From: Acanthosoma haemorrhoidale
Lineage: Eukaryota; Arthropoda; Insecta; Hemiptera; Acanthosomatidae
Reading direction: 5' to 3'
Assembly: GCA_930367205.1 (NCBI GenBank)
Contig: OV884013.1
Location: 114,843,475-114,907,474, forward strand
Length of the DNA stretch: 64,000 nucleotides
The translations under genes and the position numbers were made by a program. Under the pieces are notes generated by a model, which was given only the letters and a program-made list of their open reading frames with translations, did not search any database and had not been told where the DNA came from. Positions within the stretch are counted from its first letter, which is position 1, and each line of letters opens with the position of its first letter. Below, piece by piece: positions 10,229 through 22,589 of this stretch.

Positions 10229-11699
10229 AATCTGGCTGAAATACAATGCTTGCCATCATTTGACCCTAAAAATTAGCTATACAATTTGAAATTAGGTTCT
10301 GAAGAATTACTATAAAGTTTTATCAGACTTGAAAGTATTAAAGAGTGCTTTAAGAACAGACAGCTTAAGGCATGGAAGAGGCTATTGTCCTTTTTCCCTT
10401 TGATCTATGAACCTAAATAGACTAAATAGCAGCTAAAATATAAAACGCAACACATCTTCAACATCAGCCTGAAGGCACTAAGACAATAAGTAAAACTAAA
10501 CATATTCTGTAAGTAGTTACATATTTTGCATGCGGTTGGCCTATACAACGTTGATTCGAGAGATAGTAATGCCAGATTGGTCCTATCTCGGATCTCGCCT
10601 CAAGGTGTAACTACCCTTTGCCGCCGGAATAAATTATAATTTTCAACTTTATTATAGTTTTTGTTTTTTTTTTAATTGTGAGTAAAAAAATTGGAACAGT
10701 TAATAAAAAAAAACATTCAAAATTGCCCACCGTAATATCCGCCCCTTCTATTTATTTCTATTCGTCTTTGTACATGTTTGTATTCAGACAAAAAATTAAA
10801 AAAAAAACGTTTTTCACGTTAATTTTACATTGAACCCTACACTGCGGGCAGTCCGGTACCAAAATGAACAGAACTCATTGATAAACAAATGGGAGAAAAA
10901 TAACCCATTGTCTTTTAATGGCTGTTTACAGATCTCATTAGAACTCAATCAATCTAAGACATGTTCTGTTGTTGATAATTCCCCATTTGGTTAATATCAT
11001 TATTAAGTGTAATTGTTTAATTAGTCGTTATATTATGTATGTGTGATTATGTACGTATGGCAGTGGGAGTTTTCACTTTGTTGTTGTTGCTCATGTTTCA
11101 TGTATGTTTCTGAACTCTTTTGTGCGCTCTGAATAAATCAGTTTTCATCACATTTATTACATCCTTTTATTTATTACAAAAATGGTTTGATTCGGAAGAA
11201 CTTCAGAACTTTAAGTAATTCAAAAAAAAATTAATGCCCCTTCATTTTTTTTTTTTTTGCTCCGAAAACGAATTCAGGTCCTTGACAATACGTAAAACTG
11301 TCTAAAAAAGTTTCTTGTTATCCACGAAATAAAAATAAATTAAATATCAAAATTTAATAAGATTAATTCATTCATTCAAGGGTACATTATTCTATAATTA
11401 TAACAAAAAAAAACGTGGTCTTTTATCAAACGTGTAAGATGCAAAACGGAAAGGCTTTGAAATATTAGCAATGCGAAGAGTTGATCTACACATGGCTTTT
11501 ATTAAATAATTTAATGGTTCCCACTCTATAGAAACAAGCATCCACTCCTTCGAAGCTCAAGTTACAATAAAAAAGGACAGCATTCTGTGAAGCGATGTAA
11601 ACGAAACTAAGGAGTCTAGCTATTTGATTTTATAATAAAATAAAAAAAGTTTGTTAATTTTCTCTTTTGGTTCTGAGCTGTCCTAGCTTTTTTATATAT
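10229..11699. other. No recognised content
   Basis: Strongly AT-rich with many A and T runs (10660-10800, 11225-11260). I find no ORF of note, no RNA gene and no member of the repeat families seen elsewhere. Confidence 0.5.
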
Positions 11700-12410
11700 A
11701 ATTCCTTTATTGTGCTAAAATTACAATCTGCCTTGCTAGGCAATAAGTAATTAAGATATACTATCATTCATACCATATTTACATTTCATCATTCATTCGC
11801 TCATTCATTCAGGACATGATTGGAGAAACTGGCCATTGCCAGGACTCCCACTGTCACTTGATTATAGCAGGTCACGAGGCCACTGCCGTTTCAGTCTCCG
11901 AGGAGGATTATAGGGATGAGTGACGCAGTGCAATGATTGTGCTACGGGATTAGGGTGGTTGGAAAGGCTACTGTGGAATTTCATAAACTTGGAAGGGATG
12001 AGTTCTAGAATGTAGGGTATATTAAGGTCGTTATGAAGGGTTTTGTTGCTGACATAATAAGGGGCATTTACTATTGTTCTCAGGACTTTTGATTGAAAGG
12101 ATTGGATACGCTTGATGTTCGACTTTTTTGCTGTCCCCGATAGCTCTATTCCGTATGTCCAGATTGGTTTAAGTATAACTTTGTAGATTAGTAGTTTATT
12201 GTCTATTGAGAGATGGGATGTCCTTTGAAGTAGTCTGTACAGTTGTCCAAAGCGTCTGTTTAGTTCTTGTCTTTTTAGTCTCGTATGTTGGTTCCAGGTC
12301 AGCAGTTTGTCGAGATAGAAGCACCGTACTGTCTCGGATACAGGGAGAGGAATAGAATTAAAATAAACTAGTGGACAAGACTTGCGACAAAGGGTGAAGG
12401 TAACGGTCCT
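11700..12410 (-). mobile_element. Family J LINE 3' fragment with internal 3' UTR deletion
   Basis: The minus strand carries the J terminus (CCTTTATTGTGCTAAAATTAC), the ATTCATTC block, and then jumps at about 11812 directly to AGGACATGATTGGAGAAACTG. About 190 bp of 3' UTR present in other copies is missing. The coding tail reaches back past the WTYGIELWG block to the position of LTWDPH and the Cys-Arg-Lys-Ser segment near 12390. The reading frame is disrupted. Confidence 0.85.
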
Positions 12411-13069
12411 AGCTTTATTGAATAAGTTGCGATTCTGTCCAGTGCATTGATCAACGCATTGGGACGTCGTCCGTTAAAACGACCGACGGGAGCGGGGGGG
12501 GGGAGGTGATGAAAGATTAATGAATAAATACATATATGTTAGCAAAAGCAACTTGACGGGCGCTTCTGTCGCTTAATACTTCCAGGCCATTCAACACCCC
12601 GACTGTTATTGGCGTCTAAATACAAACGCTGAGAAGGCATCGGTCCTATAATGTATAATAGTATATAGCCGAGGGGCATTAGGAGAATGGCCATTAATGG
12701 CAGAGAGCGGGAAATGGCATTTAGGGACTGGCCACATGCTGCACTCCCTTCATTCGGCGACACAGGGTCTAATGGCCACCAGTCGCAGCCGCGCTCACAA
12801 CGAGCTTCTTTGCTCCTCCACAATTGTGAAAGATATACAAGTAGAGATCGTGCGGACAACCTAACAGTCCAACAGGTATCGGCAAACTCCATACTAAATT
12901 ATGTAATTTAAAAAATTCAAATTCAGAAAAAAAGGACGGTTTTTTTTTTTTGGGAGGACCCCCCCCTCCCACCTTAGACTAAAGTAAGAGGTCAGTTTTT
13001 CATGTATATTTTATTTTTGGTGTACGAAGGGAACATTGCTATTTCATAGATTTATTTATGCAACTTCTT
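12411..13069. other. Single-copy-looking stretch with GC-richer island
   Basis: A G run at 12494-12502 is followed by a GC-richer island at about 12550-12900. Overlapping ORFs of 117 codons (minus, 12539-12892) and 74 codons (plus) show no domain and are probably a composition effect. The island resembles a candidate conserved noncoding element. A poly-T/poly-C stretch at 12940-12970 follows. Confidence 0.35.
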
Positions 13070-13300
13070 TATTATGATAAAATTACAATCTGCCTTATTA
13101 GGGAATAATTAATTGTGACAAATGTTTTCATTCGTACCATATTTACAATTTTCGTTTACTCGCTCATTCTTACAGTATTTACAAACATCCCAGAGACCTC
13201 CCTAATCAACATGGTTGTCACCTCCATCGCACGCGAAATAGGAAGCGGAGTCTTGGGAAGTCCCCCACGCTCCTCCGTCAGCCACGTCACGAGCAGTTTC
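13070..13300 (-). mobile_element. Family J 3' UTR fragment
   Basis: Minus-strand J terminus (TTCTTTATTATGATAAAATTAC, then the CTGCC block) followed by 3' UTR up to the GTCAGCCACGTCACGAG block. It contains no RT sequence. It lies 220 bp from a J copy in the opposite orientation, making a small tail-out inverted pair. Confidence 0.8.
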
Positions 13301-13521
13301 TTAGATAGGGAAGTAAAATGATAAGAACACATTGGGTAAAGTGTTCATAATCTTCCTATTAGCTTTTGCAAAGAATAAATAATTAAATATTTTAAATTTA
13401 GAGGGGATAACAAATATAAGCAGCCAATCCTTCAGCATTAAAATTTACATTTCGGCGACAAACGGGGTTACGGTTTACTAAGCTAGATAACCTATAATAT
13501 AATAAATTAATTTAAAAACTG

Positions 13522-14148
13522 CCAATACTGGACATACGGAATAGAGCTATGGGGGACAGCAAAAAAGTCGAACATCAGGCGTATCCAATCCTTTCAATTA
13601 AAAGTCCTGAGAACAATAGTAACTGCCCTTTATTACGTCAGTAACAAAACCATTCATAACGATCTTAATATACCCTACATTCTTGAACTCATCCCTTCCA
13701 AGTTTATGAAATTCCACAGTAGCCTTTCCAACCACCCTAATCCTGTAGCACAGTCATTGCACTGCGTCACTCATCCCTATAATCCTCCTCGGAGACTGAA
13801 ACTGAAGTGGCCTCGTGACCTGCTATAAACGCGTGACAGTGGGAGTCCTGGCAATGGCCAGTTTCTCCTATCATGTCCTGAGCGTCTGTGACTCTTGCGC
13901 TCTCGGTCAGCCTCCACTGGCTAGTATCCGGTGACGCGGCTGAGGGAGGGGAGTGGGGGACCTCCCAAGACTCCGCTTTCTCTTCGCATGTGGATTTGGG
14001 AGGTCTCTGGGCTGTCTGTAAATATTGTATGAATGAGCGAGTGAATGATGAACTGTAAATATTGTATGAATGAGAGCATTTATCTCAATTACTTATTGCT
14101 ATAATTACAAAGGCAGATTGTAATTATAGCACAATAAAGGAATATAAT
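13522..14148 (+). mobile_element. Family J LINE 3' fragment
   Basis: 5' truncated within the RT C-terminal region, immediately before WTYGIELWGTAKKS. It continues through the coding tail, the whole 3' UTR (including two ATTGTATGAATGA direct repeats at about 14023 and 14063) and the terminus GGCAGATTGTAATTATAGCACAATAAAGG with an ATAATAATAA tail. Confidence 0.9.
13529..13828 (+). pseudogene. Family J RT C-terminal tail, open frame
   Basis: A 99-codon frame without internal stop runs from the truncation point to TAA. It has no initiating ATG, being the truncated end of a longer protein. It reads WTYGIELWGTAKKS at the start, then YYVSNKTIHNDLNIPYI, KFMKFHSSLSNHPNP and HPYNPPRRLKLKWPRDLL at the end. 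This is the thumb/C-terminal region downstream of the RT catalytic core in Jockey-like LINEs and has no activity alone. The clean frame suggests a relatively recent copy. Confidence 0.8.
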
Positions 14149-16329
14149 AATAATAAAAACTGTCAATACAAATAGCAAGAAGTAAATAATGGACAATTTA
14201 TTGGTTCAAATAATTTCTGTGTTACTGATCCAAATACAAAACAAGCGTGTATAAAATGCACTCTGATTTGACAAAAGGCAATGTCCATGGATCAAGCCCC
14301 CCCCCCCCTCCCGGTTAAGAACTTCTTAGCGCCCTCTTTGCATGAACCACGGAGGGCAGGCGCCTTTCACAAGTTTTCTATTATTGGGGAGTTATCAGCA
14401 GAAGGCAGATCCTATGATTCACCACACGTGTGGTGTTGACAATGAGTGCACTTCTATGTCACCATTAGCACTAGGGGGTAAAAAACTGATGGAGGGTTAA
14501 GTCTAAGAGGGCTTGAAGACCTAACTCTTCTCGGCGAGTCTGTCCTATCTCCTTTCCACAGGGCCGCAGCCACGCCAGGGTAACTTCAATAAACCTCATT
14601 TCCTTAGTATGTTTATATTGTACACATCCCCGAGTAATTTCTACGACCTAGTTGATCTAGAATAATTTCCCAGCTCACGAAATAAATAATAATAAATAGA
14701 CGTTAAGCAATAAAATGAAATTTTAAAAATACAAATAGTTTTATTGACGAAATAAATTATTTTATATGAAGTGAATGAAAAAAACTCACTCTGAGGGGTG
14801 TTATTAAATTGTCACTTGCGAATCGATACACTAATATATCTGATATACAACTGTATCCAAATACATAAAAACTGTAAGCCTCGTATTTATCTCACTTGCC
14901 CGGAAACACCACGCCGTTACGATCTAGTTGAATAATTAAAAAGAGGCGCCATCTAACTATTCAACTACTAACAGATTTGATTCCTCTATCAACTCCTGAG
15001 CGTAAAGGGATACCAAATTACCTTTTCTCAAAATATAAACCCAAAAAGTAATTTATTTTCATAAATTAACGTGGTGCTCAAAATGGAAGGAATTCAATTA
15101 TATAAAATATAATTTTAAATACGATATGTTTTATTAAAATGGTTTAACTAAAATGAAGTTTTACAGATTTACTAGCTAACAATAAAACTTAATTCTTACT
15201 TCATGCAACGATGGGTCGTGCAACCGCAAAAGCCAATGTCCTCACTCAGCTAGCGTCTCCAACCACTCCCCGGTCAAAGGCAGTTCTCTCGACGACCCAG
15301 AGCAACATGGTGGTACTATCTTCAGGGCGACTGCCAAGGACGGGTTAGTCATTCGAATATTTATTTATTTATGTTTATATTTCGTCCTACTGGAGCAGGT
15401 TACTTTTCATTAGCAAGGGTAGTCTTCCCCTCTGTTGTTTAGAGAATATCACCAAGAGTGATCTAAGAGAATATCATCAAGTTGCAAAAAAGTTAGGATG
15501 TGGTTCAAAATACTGTCCCGGGTCCCTTTTTTGAGACAAACCCCCCAATCTGTCTGTATGGGGGTCTATAAAAGAATCATCTGGATCCAATTTGGGCCCT
15601 TCGCATACCTGATAGTTATTCCTTAGACCCTTCTGGGTTTTACCTCGCAAACTCTATCCCTTGGTATGCATTATAATTTTACATTACATTCACATGTCAG
15701 GGTAGGCCACCACGTAAAAGTCTATCATTGGAGCTTGATCGTTGCAGGACCGGCCCGGACCCCTTAGGGGCGATTTAAACCAAACACGACCAAAGAATGA
15801 CCTTGTGACTTCAGCTGACTTAAATAGAAGCATAACCTGTATTAGCTGTAAGGGTTCCTTCTTGCAAGATTGAACAATTCCAAGGCCCATAGAACAGATG
15901 CGATGTAGTAAATACTTGATTTTGCCAATACAAATATTTTTTTAAACAGAAAGAAAAGAAGCAAACGACTCCTAAATGAATGATTTTTGTAATAGACGAG
16001 GTTCGTGTGATGTATATGTGGCACCAACAAACCCAAACTCACACTTGCTGTAGCATTCGTACATGTACATAAACAAAAACAAAGACAGGTAGTCCATTTT
16101 TTAAATAATGTCCGACTTAGTAGTTACAACCAGTACCATGCATTTGTGTTTGCGTCGTTCAGTCAAGTGACCTATAGCGTCATGATAAGCAGTTATGAAT
16201 AGACTTCTAATTTGAAACACTGAGTGAATTATTATTATTATATGGTTGAAATGTTTTATAAAACGTGGATATTTTAAGTTATAATATATACAGCTTGTAT
16301 ACTATTTTCAGACAAAAGTTTTACACAAA
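14149..16329. other. Long stretch without recognised gene
   Basis: AT-rich, with a C run at 14297-14307 and scattered GC-richer patches (14330-14590, 15220-15340, 15540-15790). A short direct repeat AGAGAATATCAxCAAG occurs twice near 15451 and 15476. The 66-codon ORFs near 15690-16042 have no recognisable features. Confidence 0.45.
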
Positions 16330-16520
16330 GAACTGATACTTAATGGCGCGTGAATTTGTACCGGAAAAACGGCGGACCATTCATCAATGCTGCTGCGAAG
16401 ACGTCGCGGCCTAAAGGGATAATAGGAGCGGACTGAAAAGCTGTCCCTGCGAGATTCCATGATTGATGACCCTTAAACCATGTCGAGCCTTGATCGATGC
16501 TTGATCTGTGTGTTCCTAAG
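16330..16520. other. GC-richer island, candidate noncoding element
   Basis: Sharp rise in G+C over its surroundings, no similarity to the repeats seen here, and several TGAT/ATCA-type homeodomain-like words (CATCAAT, TGATTGATGA, TTGATCGATG) within 130 bp. There is no reading frame. Conservation is untested, so the functional reading is inference. Confidence 0.25.
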
Positions 16521-16738
16521 TAACTTCGTTGGATTACAGTTATACTGTCAATTAATCAGTGCAGTTATATTTATTTATGGCTTATTTTAATCAATTAATT
16601 TATTACTCAATGATATAAAATACTTAAAGATTATATTTTTTTTCCGAAACATTAATTCTCATCTCCCTCCTACAGTCCAAATCTCCACAGATCCCGTAAT
16701 TCTGACTTTCACGCCCTTTCCCTGTCTGTGTCTGTCCC

Positions 16739-17224
16739 CTTCATAACGACCTTAATATACCTTACATTCTAGAACTCATCCCTTCCAAGTTTACGAAATT
16801 CCACAGTAGCCTTTCCAACCACCCTAATCCTGTAGCACAGTCATAGCACTGCACCACTCATCCCTATAATCCTCCTCGGAGACTGAAACGGCAGTGGCCT
16901 CGTGACCTGGTATAAACGCGTGACAGTGGGAGTCCTGGCAATGGCCAGTCTCTCCAATCATGTCCTGAGCGTCTGTGGCTCTCGCGCTCTTGGTCAGCCT
17001 CCACTGGCTAGTATCCGGTGACGCGGCTGACGGAGGAGCGTGGGGGACTTCCCAAGACTCCGCTTTCTCTTCGCGGTGGATTTGGGGGGGTCTCTGGGCT
17101 GTCTGTAAATATTGTATGAATGAGCGAGTGAATGATGAACTGTAAATATTGTATGAATGAGAGCATATATCTTAATTACTTATTGCCTTATAAAAGGCAG
17201 ATTGTAATTATTGCACAATAAAGG
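16739..17224 (+). mobile_element. Family J LINE 3' fragment
   Basis: 5' truncated at TTCATAACGACCTTAATATACC (the HNDLNIPY region). It contains the end of the coding tail, the full 3' UTR with the duplicated ATTGTATGAATGA block, and the GGCAGATTGTAATTATTGCACAATAAAGG terminus. It is very close in sequence to the copy at 13522, so the two are probably recent relatives. Confidence 0.88.
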
Positions 17225-19692
17225 ATAAAATTAGAAAAAAAAGATTATATAATTTTTACATGATTACAAGATCATTGTTGGTGTTTGCAGGGCACCATCT
17301 CACTGTTGTTTATTTATCTGTTATGTTATCTCGTATGTCCATATTAATTTCAAGGCTTCCTTTTAGTTTCAAATTCTTTTTTACTAATTTTTTCGTATGG
17401 TTTCATATTTCTATAACATCTATGCATTTTTTTACTGGAATAATTAAAAATATTTTTTTTTTCTTAATTGAGGTTTAGACATTATTTTCTTTTGTTTTTT
17501 GACATTGTTTTTTTTTTGGGAGCCATGAGTGATTTTTTTGGTTTGTGCTATATTAATATTCATGCTTGGGTCACGAATAAAGTTTTACTTCTATACTATG
17601 GTTATGATTCGCCCCATAACGCCTGAGGGTTTCAAAACTAGTATCGATTCAGAGATCTGTTATAAATTATTTATGAGTATCTTCCGTGCATTTTTTTGTG
17701 GCCACGGAAAGACATAAAATATTCACATATATTTTAGATAATTTCCCCACCATTAGATAATTTCCATCAATTTTACTCTCCTGGGATATTAATGTTGTTT
17801 TGAGTTGATTCAATAATTATTAATGCTCTTGTTAGATTTCACACTAGATTATAGAATAATTCAAAAAAATTATTCTTTCACTGCTATTAAGCATAACATG
17901 CACTACTAAACTTTATACCAAGCAAGATCATATATCACTCATCTTTGAACAAGCTTATTTATATTTGAACATAACTTAAAAAAAAAAAACCTATTGATAA
18001 AACGAATCATGTGAATTGTATTACATGGCCTAAAAAATCCTTTTGATAAAATAAAAGTCAATAATTTTTAATACTGCCTTCCTTTTGAAGCTGTGAGGTT
18101 CATGAATTTTTCATTAAACTCCGCTGCTTACAATATGCAATAACCCACAGTCTAATCTTTGCTTAACTACCTTAATTAAAAAAAAAATTAACTTAGAGGC
18201 AAAACAAGTCAATGTAAATTAATCCACGAGGAAGAAAAAAAAAAAAGTTTTTATGAATTCAACAGGAAAAAAAATATCTGTAAATTATATTTTAACTTTG
18301 AATTGGAACAATGACAGAAGACCCAACAACTGAACAAGCGTACTCGAGGCTTTAACATCACATGAATTTTAATGTAATTCCTTAATATTTGATATGTAAA
18401 TAAGATATATAATTTTGGTATTACCTCAAGTATACAAAGAGGTACACAATGTGAGGTACTTATTATGTTTTGGCCAATAAAACATTTTCATTAATAATTG
18501 TATAAATATTTAAAGAATAATCTGAAGGTTTTATTAAGTGTCGCCGTATTTTAGCAGTATCTTAGGGAGGATCTTCTTATAGTAACTTATCAATCTCATT
18601 TTTTTTTCTTCACATCTACGAATTTTAGCATAAATTAAGATTATAAGTTTATTATATTTGACCATTTCATTGGTTTTAGTATATTTTAACTGTTCATTAA
18701 AAAATAAAAAGCTATTTCTTTTGGGCTGAAGAATTGTCGAAAGGGTTCGTTCTTTAAAAATATTTTGTTGAGGCTAGAAAATATTATTGCCAGCCTATAA
18801 GTTATTAAGAAAATTATATTGTGTAATAATAAAAAAAAAATGGCTTAGCTATTACTGTGACTATGACACATATAAAAGGTAAATGGGACAAACAAACAGA
18901 AAGAGAGGCAGTATAGCACACCCTACCCCACACATGAATGGCCCTATGTGAGTGGGTACCCTACCTAAGGAGGTGCCTGATACCCTACAAACTTAGACCC
19001 TTGGCCCATGTGCCTCCGGATGAAGGACATTCGCCCGAGGAGTGAGTCATTTTTTCACCGGCGATAAAAGTTTACTGCAGTTATTTTACGGTGGCCTGAA
19101 CAGGAAGGGAGGGAGGGGGCTCGACAGTAAATAAATTGTTAAATCCCTTTTATGTACGGTTCTTCGGGCACTTCTTGGGCCGCCCCTCTGCTCTCTAAGG
19201 GCTGGGGGCTGGTATTTCTGTCATATTTGAAACATTTCCTACACCGTTTCGGCAAAACCTCCTTAAAGCAACAGGAAATGCCGGCAGAAAATGGAAAACT
19301 TCTGTTCTGTAAGTAATACTATATAAATAAACAGATAATACAAAATATTTTATGATTCATAATACTAAGAAGTAGATAATATCTTTAATGTCTAGTCGCT
19401 TTGTCTATAGCAAAAGGGCATTTTCCAACACTTTATAAAACCTCACCCACCGATATTATATAACAGTTAGTTATCGTAACTTATATCAAATCATTGTGAA
19501 GCAAGTATTTTCAAAAATTCCTTTTTATCATGACTTCGTGTATACTAAACCCAATGCAATGGTCAAATATAATTTATGCTGAAATTCCTAGATGTAAAAA
19601 AGAAAAAAAAACACTGACAAGTTACTGTAAGAAGACCTTCCAAACCACTAAGATACTGCTAAAACCTTCAGATAATTCTTTAAAACATGCAA
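17225..19692. other. Long AT-rich stretch without recognised gene
   Basis: Many T and A runs (17455-17520, 18175-18250). ORFs of 62-72 codons (17260-17717) are Phe/Ile rich because of composition. A GC-richer patch at 18900-19200 (with GGAGGGAGGGGG near 19110) is not a known repeat. Nothing further is supported. Confidence 0.45.
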
Positions 19693-20106
19693 CAAAGTTC
19701 ATGAAATTCTATAGTAACCTATCCAACCACCCTAATCCCGTAGCACAGTCATTGCACTGCACCACTCATCCCTATAATCCTCCTCGGAGACTGAAACGGC
19801 ACTGGCCTCGTGACCAGCTGTAGTGGGACAGTGGGAGTCCTGGCAATGAACAGTTTCTCCAATCATGTCCTGAGCGTCTGTGGCTCTCGCGCTCTTCGTC
19901 AGCCTCCGCAGACTCGTATCCGGTGACGCGGCTGACGGAGTTGCGTGAGGGACTTCCCAAAATTCCCTCTTTCGCATGCGAGGTAGGTCTCTGGGCTGTT
20001 GGTAAATACTGTATGAATGACGAATTGTAAATATGGTATAAATGAGAACATTTATCCCAATTACTTATTGCCTAAAAAGGCAGATTGTAATTTTAGTACA
20101 ATAAAT
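19693..20106 (+). mobile_element. Family J LINE 3' fragment
   Basis: 5' truncated at the KFMKFYSNLSNHPNP segment of the RT tail. That frame is open to the TAG near 19822, as part of a 97-codon ORF whose first half is not element sequence. The 3' UTR lacks part of the CATGTGGA block. It ends GGCAGATTGTAATTTTAGTACAATAAA. Confidence 0.85.
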
Positions 20107-20967
20107 AATTTTACTATAAGGAACCTTTAGTTGTTTGATACTGCATGTGTTTTTTTTTACATGTATGATTTGGTGTTCCAGCCTCATGCGGTGTGGCCCT
20201 TTCCAAATTATTGTTATGATGCATGAAGCAGCTACTCTCGCATGCTTTGCCGGCGAGGGCTTATTGATGAATGTACGGGCCAGTGACTATCTACTGTGAA
20301 TAACCCACAGCCCCGACAATGGGAGCACAGTTCCCACGAACGGGGGCACAAAGGCAGACCGTCCATCTCTCGATGAATGAGCAGGCGTGCGCCTCTAATG
20401 AGTTTTCGCTAGTGTTTGGTCTCCACTTGAAACTTCTTCTTTAATAACCTCGCCGACTGTTTGCTCACTTTGAAGGGGTCATTTCGGCGGATCTCCCCCC
20501 CCCTCGTTCGGGTGTCTTCTCTTTTGAGGCCTCATCAGGGCCTTATGAATTTGGAATGAACTAGACACAGAGCCTCTTTGGCCCAGATGGTAGCTCTATG
20601 GCCGGAATATCGACCCACCCTCTGGCCATAGTATTGTTTACCTTTCGCTTATAAGGCAATAATAAAAATGTCCTCCTTCTATTGAAGTATTATAACTGCG
20701 ATTAAAAAAGGAGTAGGCATAAGAATAAATGTAGCAAATACTAACGAACTTAATAGCCAACCGCAAGAAAATGAATGGTGACACACTTACTAGCAAAACA
20801 AAAGTGTGAAACTTTACCTATTCCGGGGAACGTTAGTTCGGAAATAACCTCAAAAGTAAATAAAACAAAAGAAGTCTTCGCTAAGTTGAGAAACATTTGA
20901 CGTTCAAACTGACGCTGAGAATTTACAGACAGTCGTAAAGTCTGTTTTCCTCTCCGAATAACGCAAT
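20107..20967. other. GC-richer island and AT-rich flank, no gene
   Basis: 20165-20520 is clearly GC-richer than its surroundings, free of the repeat families here, and without a convincing reading frame; it is one of the longer candidate noncoding elements. 20640-20967 is AT-rich and holds nothing I recognise. Confidence 0.35.
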
Positions 20968-21776
20968 CCAGAATTAACGCAAGATTTGATTTAAATAGAA
21001 AACACAGTTTTTAGTATTTTTGTTGTTATTCTTTTTTATTGAACTATAAAGTAAATAGGATAGGGTTATTTATGGAATAACACATCGGGCAAATGGCCTC
21101 CACGACTTTGCTGGCTCATACGCACTCTTTTGTCGAACTCTTCCATGACCATTTGGCATAAATGTGGTTAAATTTCCTCTTTTAATGCACGGGTGGATGT
21201 GGACTTGTTGACATACACCTTTGGCTTCAAAGAACCCCATAAAAAGAAATCTAAAGGTGTTAAATCACACGATCTAGGGGGCAAATTCCGATCACAGAAA
21301 CGAGAGAGTACACGACCTGGAAATGTCTCATGCAGTATTTGAATTGTTTCATGGGCTGTATGGCACCATCTTGTTGAAACCACATATTGGCCGCATCAAT
21401 ATCATCCAATTTCGGCACAAAGAACTGTGTTTACGACGCCGAATTGATGTTCCTGGATTTTCAACAACACTCTCACGCACTGCTTCGATATTGACATTTG
21501 AACGGCTTGTTTTTGTACGACCAGTGTGTTTGTTGTCTCCAACTGATCCAGTTTCCCTAAATTTTTCAATTAATCTCTTCACAATTGGTGAAGTCAAAAC
21601 TTTCATTATTTTTGAGATAATGTTCAACAATAAAGACACGTTGCTCTATCGTGTAGCGCTCCATTTTTACTAACCTTAAACTGTCAGCTGTCAAATTGTT
21701 TTTTTTTAGGGTTGCCAGCACTTTACTGCACAAATCGCGGCAAATTCAAATCTTGCGTTAATTCTGGGACACCCTT
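20968..21776 (-). mobile_element. Family M mariner-like transposon, copy 1 (deleted)
   Basis: Tc1/mariner-type element on the minus strand. The right end carries the full terminus ...TTCTGGGACACCCTT followed by TA (21777-21778). The left end starts only at CCAGAATTAACGC, so about 10 terminal bases are lost or mutated. The N-terminal helix-turn-helix part (VKRLIEKFRETGSVGD) and the C-terminal DDE part are both present but joined out of frame at an internal deletion near 21405. A further 50-bp deletion removes the LAAAVRKF region. It is not able to encode a working transposase. Confidence 0.88.
21168..21400 (-). pseudogene. Transposase C-terminal DDE fragment (family M)
   Basis: Encodes the stretch after the second catalytic Asp, including CHTAHETIQILHE, VLSRF, RSCDLTPLDFFLWG (third catalytic Asp in PLDFF) and KVYVNK. 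The FQQDGA motif itself is frame-disturbed here (FNKMV in the neighbouring frame, STRWCHTA in this one). It belongs to copy 1 of family M. Confidence 0.75.
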
Positions 21777-21778
21777 TA

Positions 21779-22589
21779 CAAAATACAATATGTGAAATAG
21801 ACGCTCTATGAAAAATTATAATTTCGCCGATGAATATACATGAAGAAAATAAATGCCAATTAATTTTAGGGGTGGCTTAAATAACGTGATCACTCATTAT
21901 TATGATCACGTTTTAACTTTCTTGAGAGTTAAACACCATCGCTATTCCTCATCCATTCCACATGAACGTACCGACAGAATCTTCCGAGGCAGATACTCCG
22001 AAGATAGAAGAACAAAAACTCATAAATGATTTAACGGTGTGAGTGTTTCCCGCTCGGGATGAGTCGATCCCACACACTAGTGGAGTAATGAAGCGACCGA
22101 CATTAAAGGAGGATCCGGGCCTCGTAGACAACACTATGGCGGTAGTGTGACTGAACTAGCAGTGACTGGATGATAACTTCATAGAATAATAGCCGGTGAT
22201 TAGTGTGTCGGCAGTCCTCTGACACATCATCTGCTATTCGATACATAATATTTAATTGAATATTATGTATATTGTTTATTTATTATGTAGTGCAGTACAT
22301 GAGATTACAAGTCCAGGTGCAAAATGGTTAACTTGAACTATACCTTACTAACTAAATAACTTTTGATAAAGTTAATTATGAAGTCTAATAGTTAAGGAGC
22401 CTCGAACCCTGTAATAAATCCTCTCCTTGCGTAGATGATATCAGAGGGCAAGATGGGACCCATCATATTATTCACTAAATTCGATAGCGTCGTTTTCACA
22501 AACCCCAGTTTAATATCTTTAAGAAATATTTGCTTTTATCTCTTAACAAATGAAAAAAAATCATCTTATGAATTATCAAGATTCGGTTT
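21779..22589. other. No recognised gene
   Basis: A mixed-composition patch at 21930-22230 has a 61-codon ORF on the minus strand without motifs. The rest is AT-rich. 22575-22589 may be the start of the following LINE copy. Confidence 0.45.

Noticed and set aside
12539..12892. 117-codon minus-strand ORF in a GC-richer island
   Set aside because: No recognisable domain; a plus-strand ORF overlaps it, as expected for stop-poor GC-rich DNA. Treated as a possible noncoding element.
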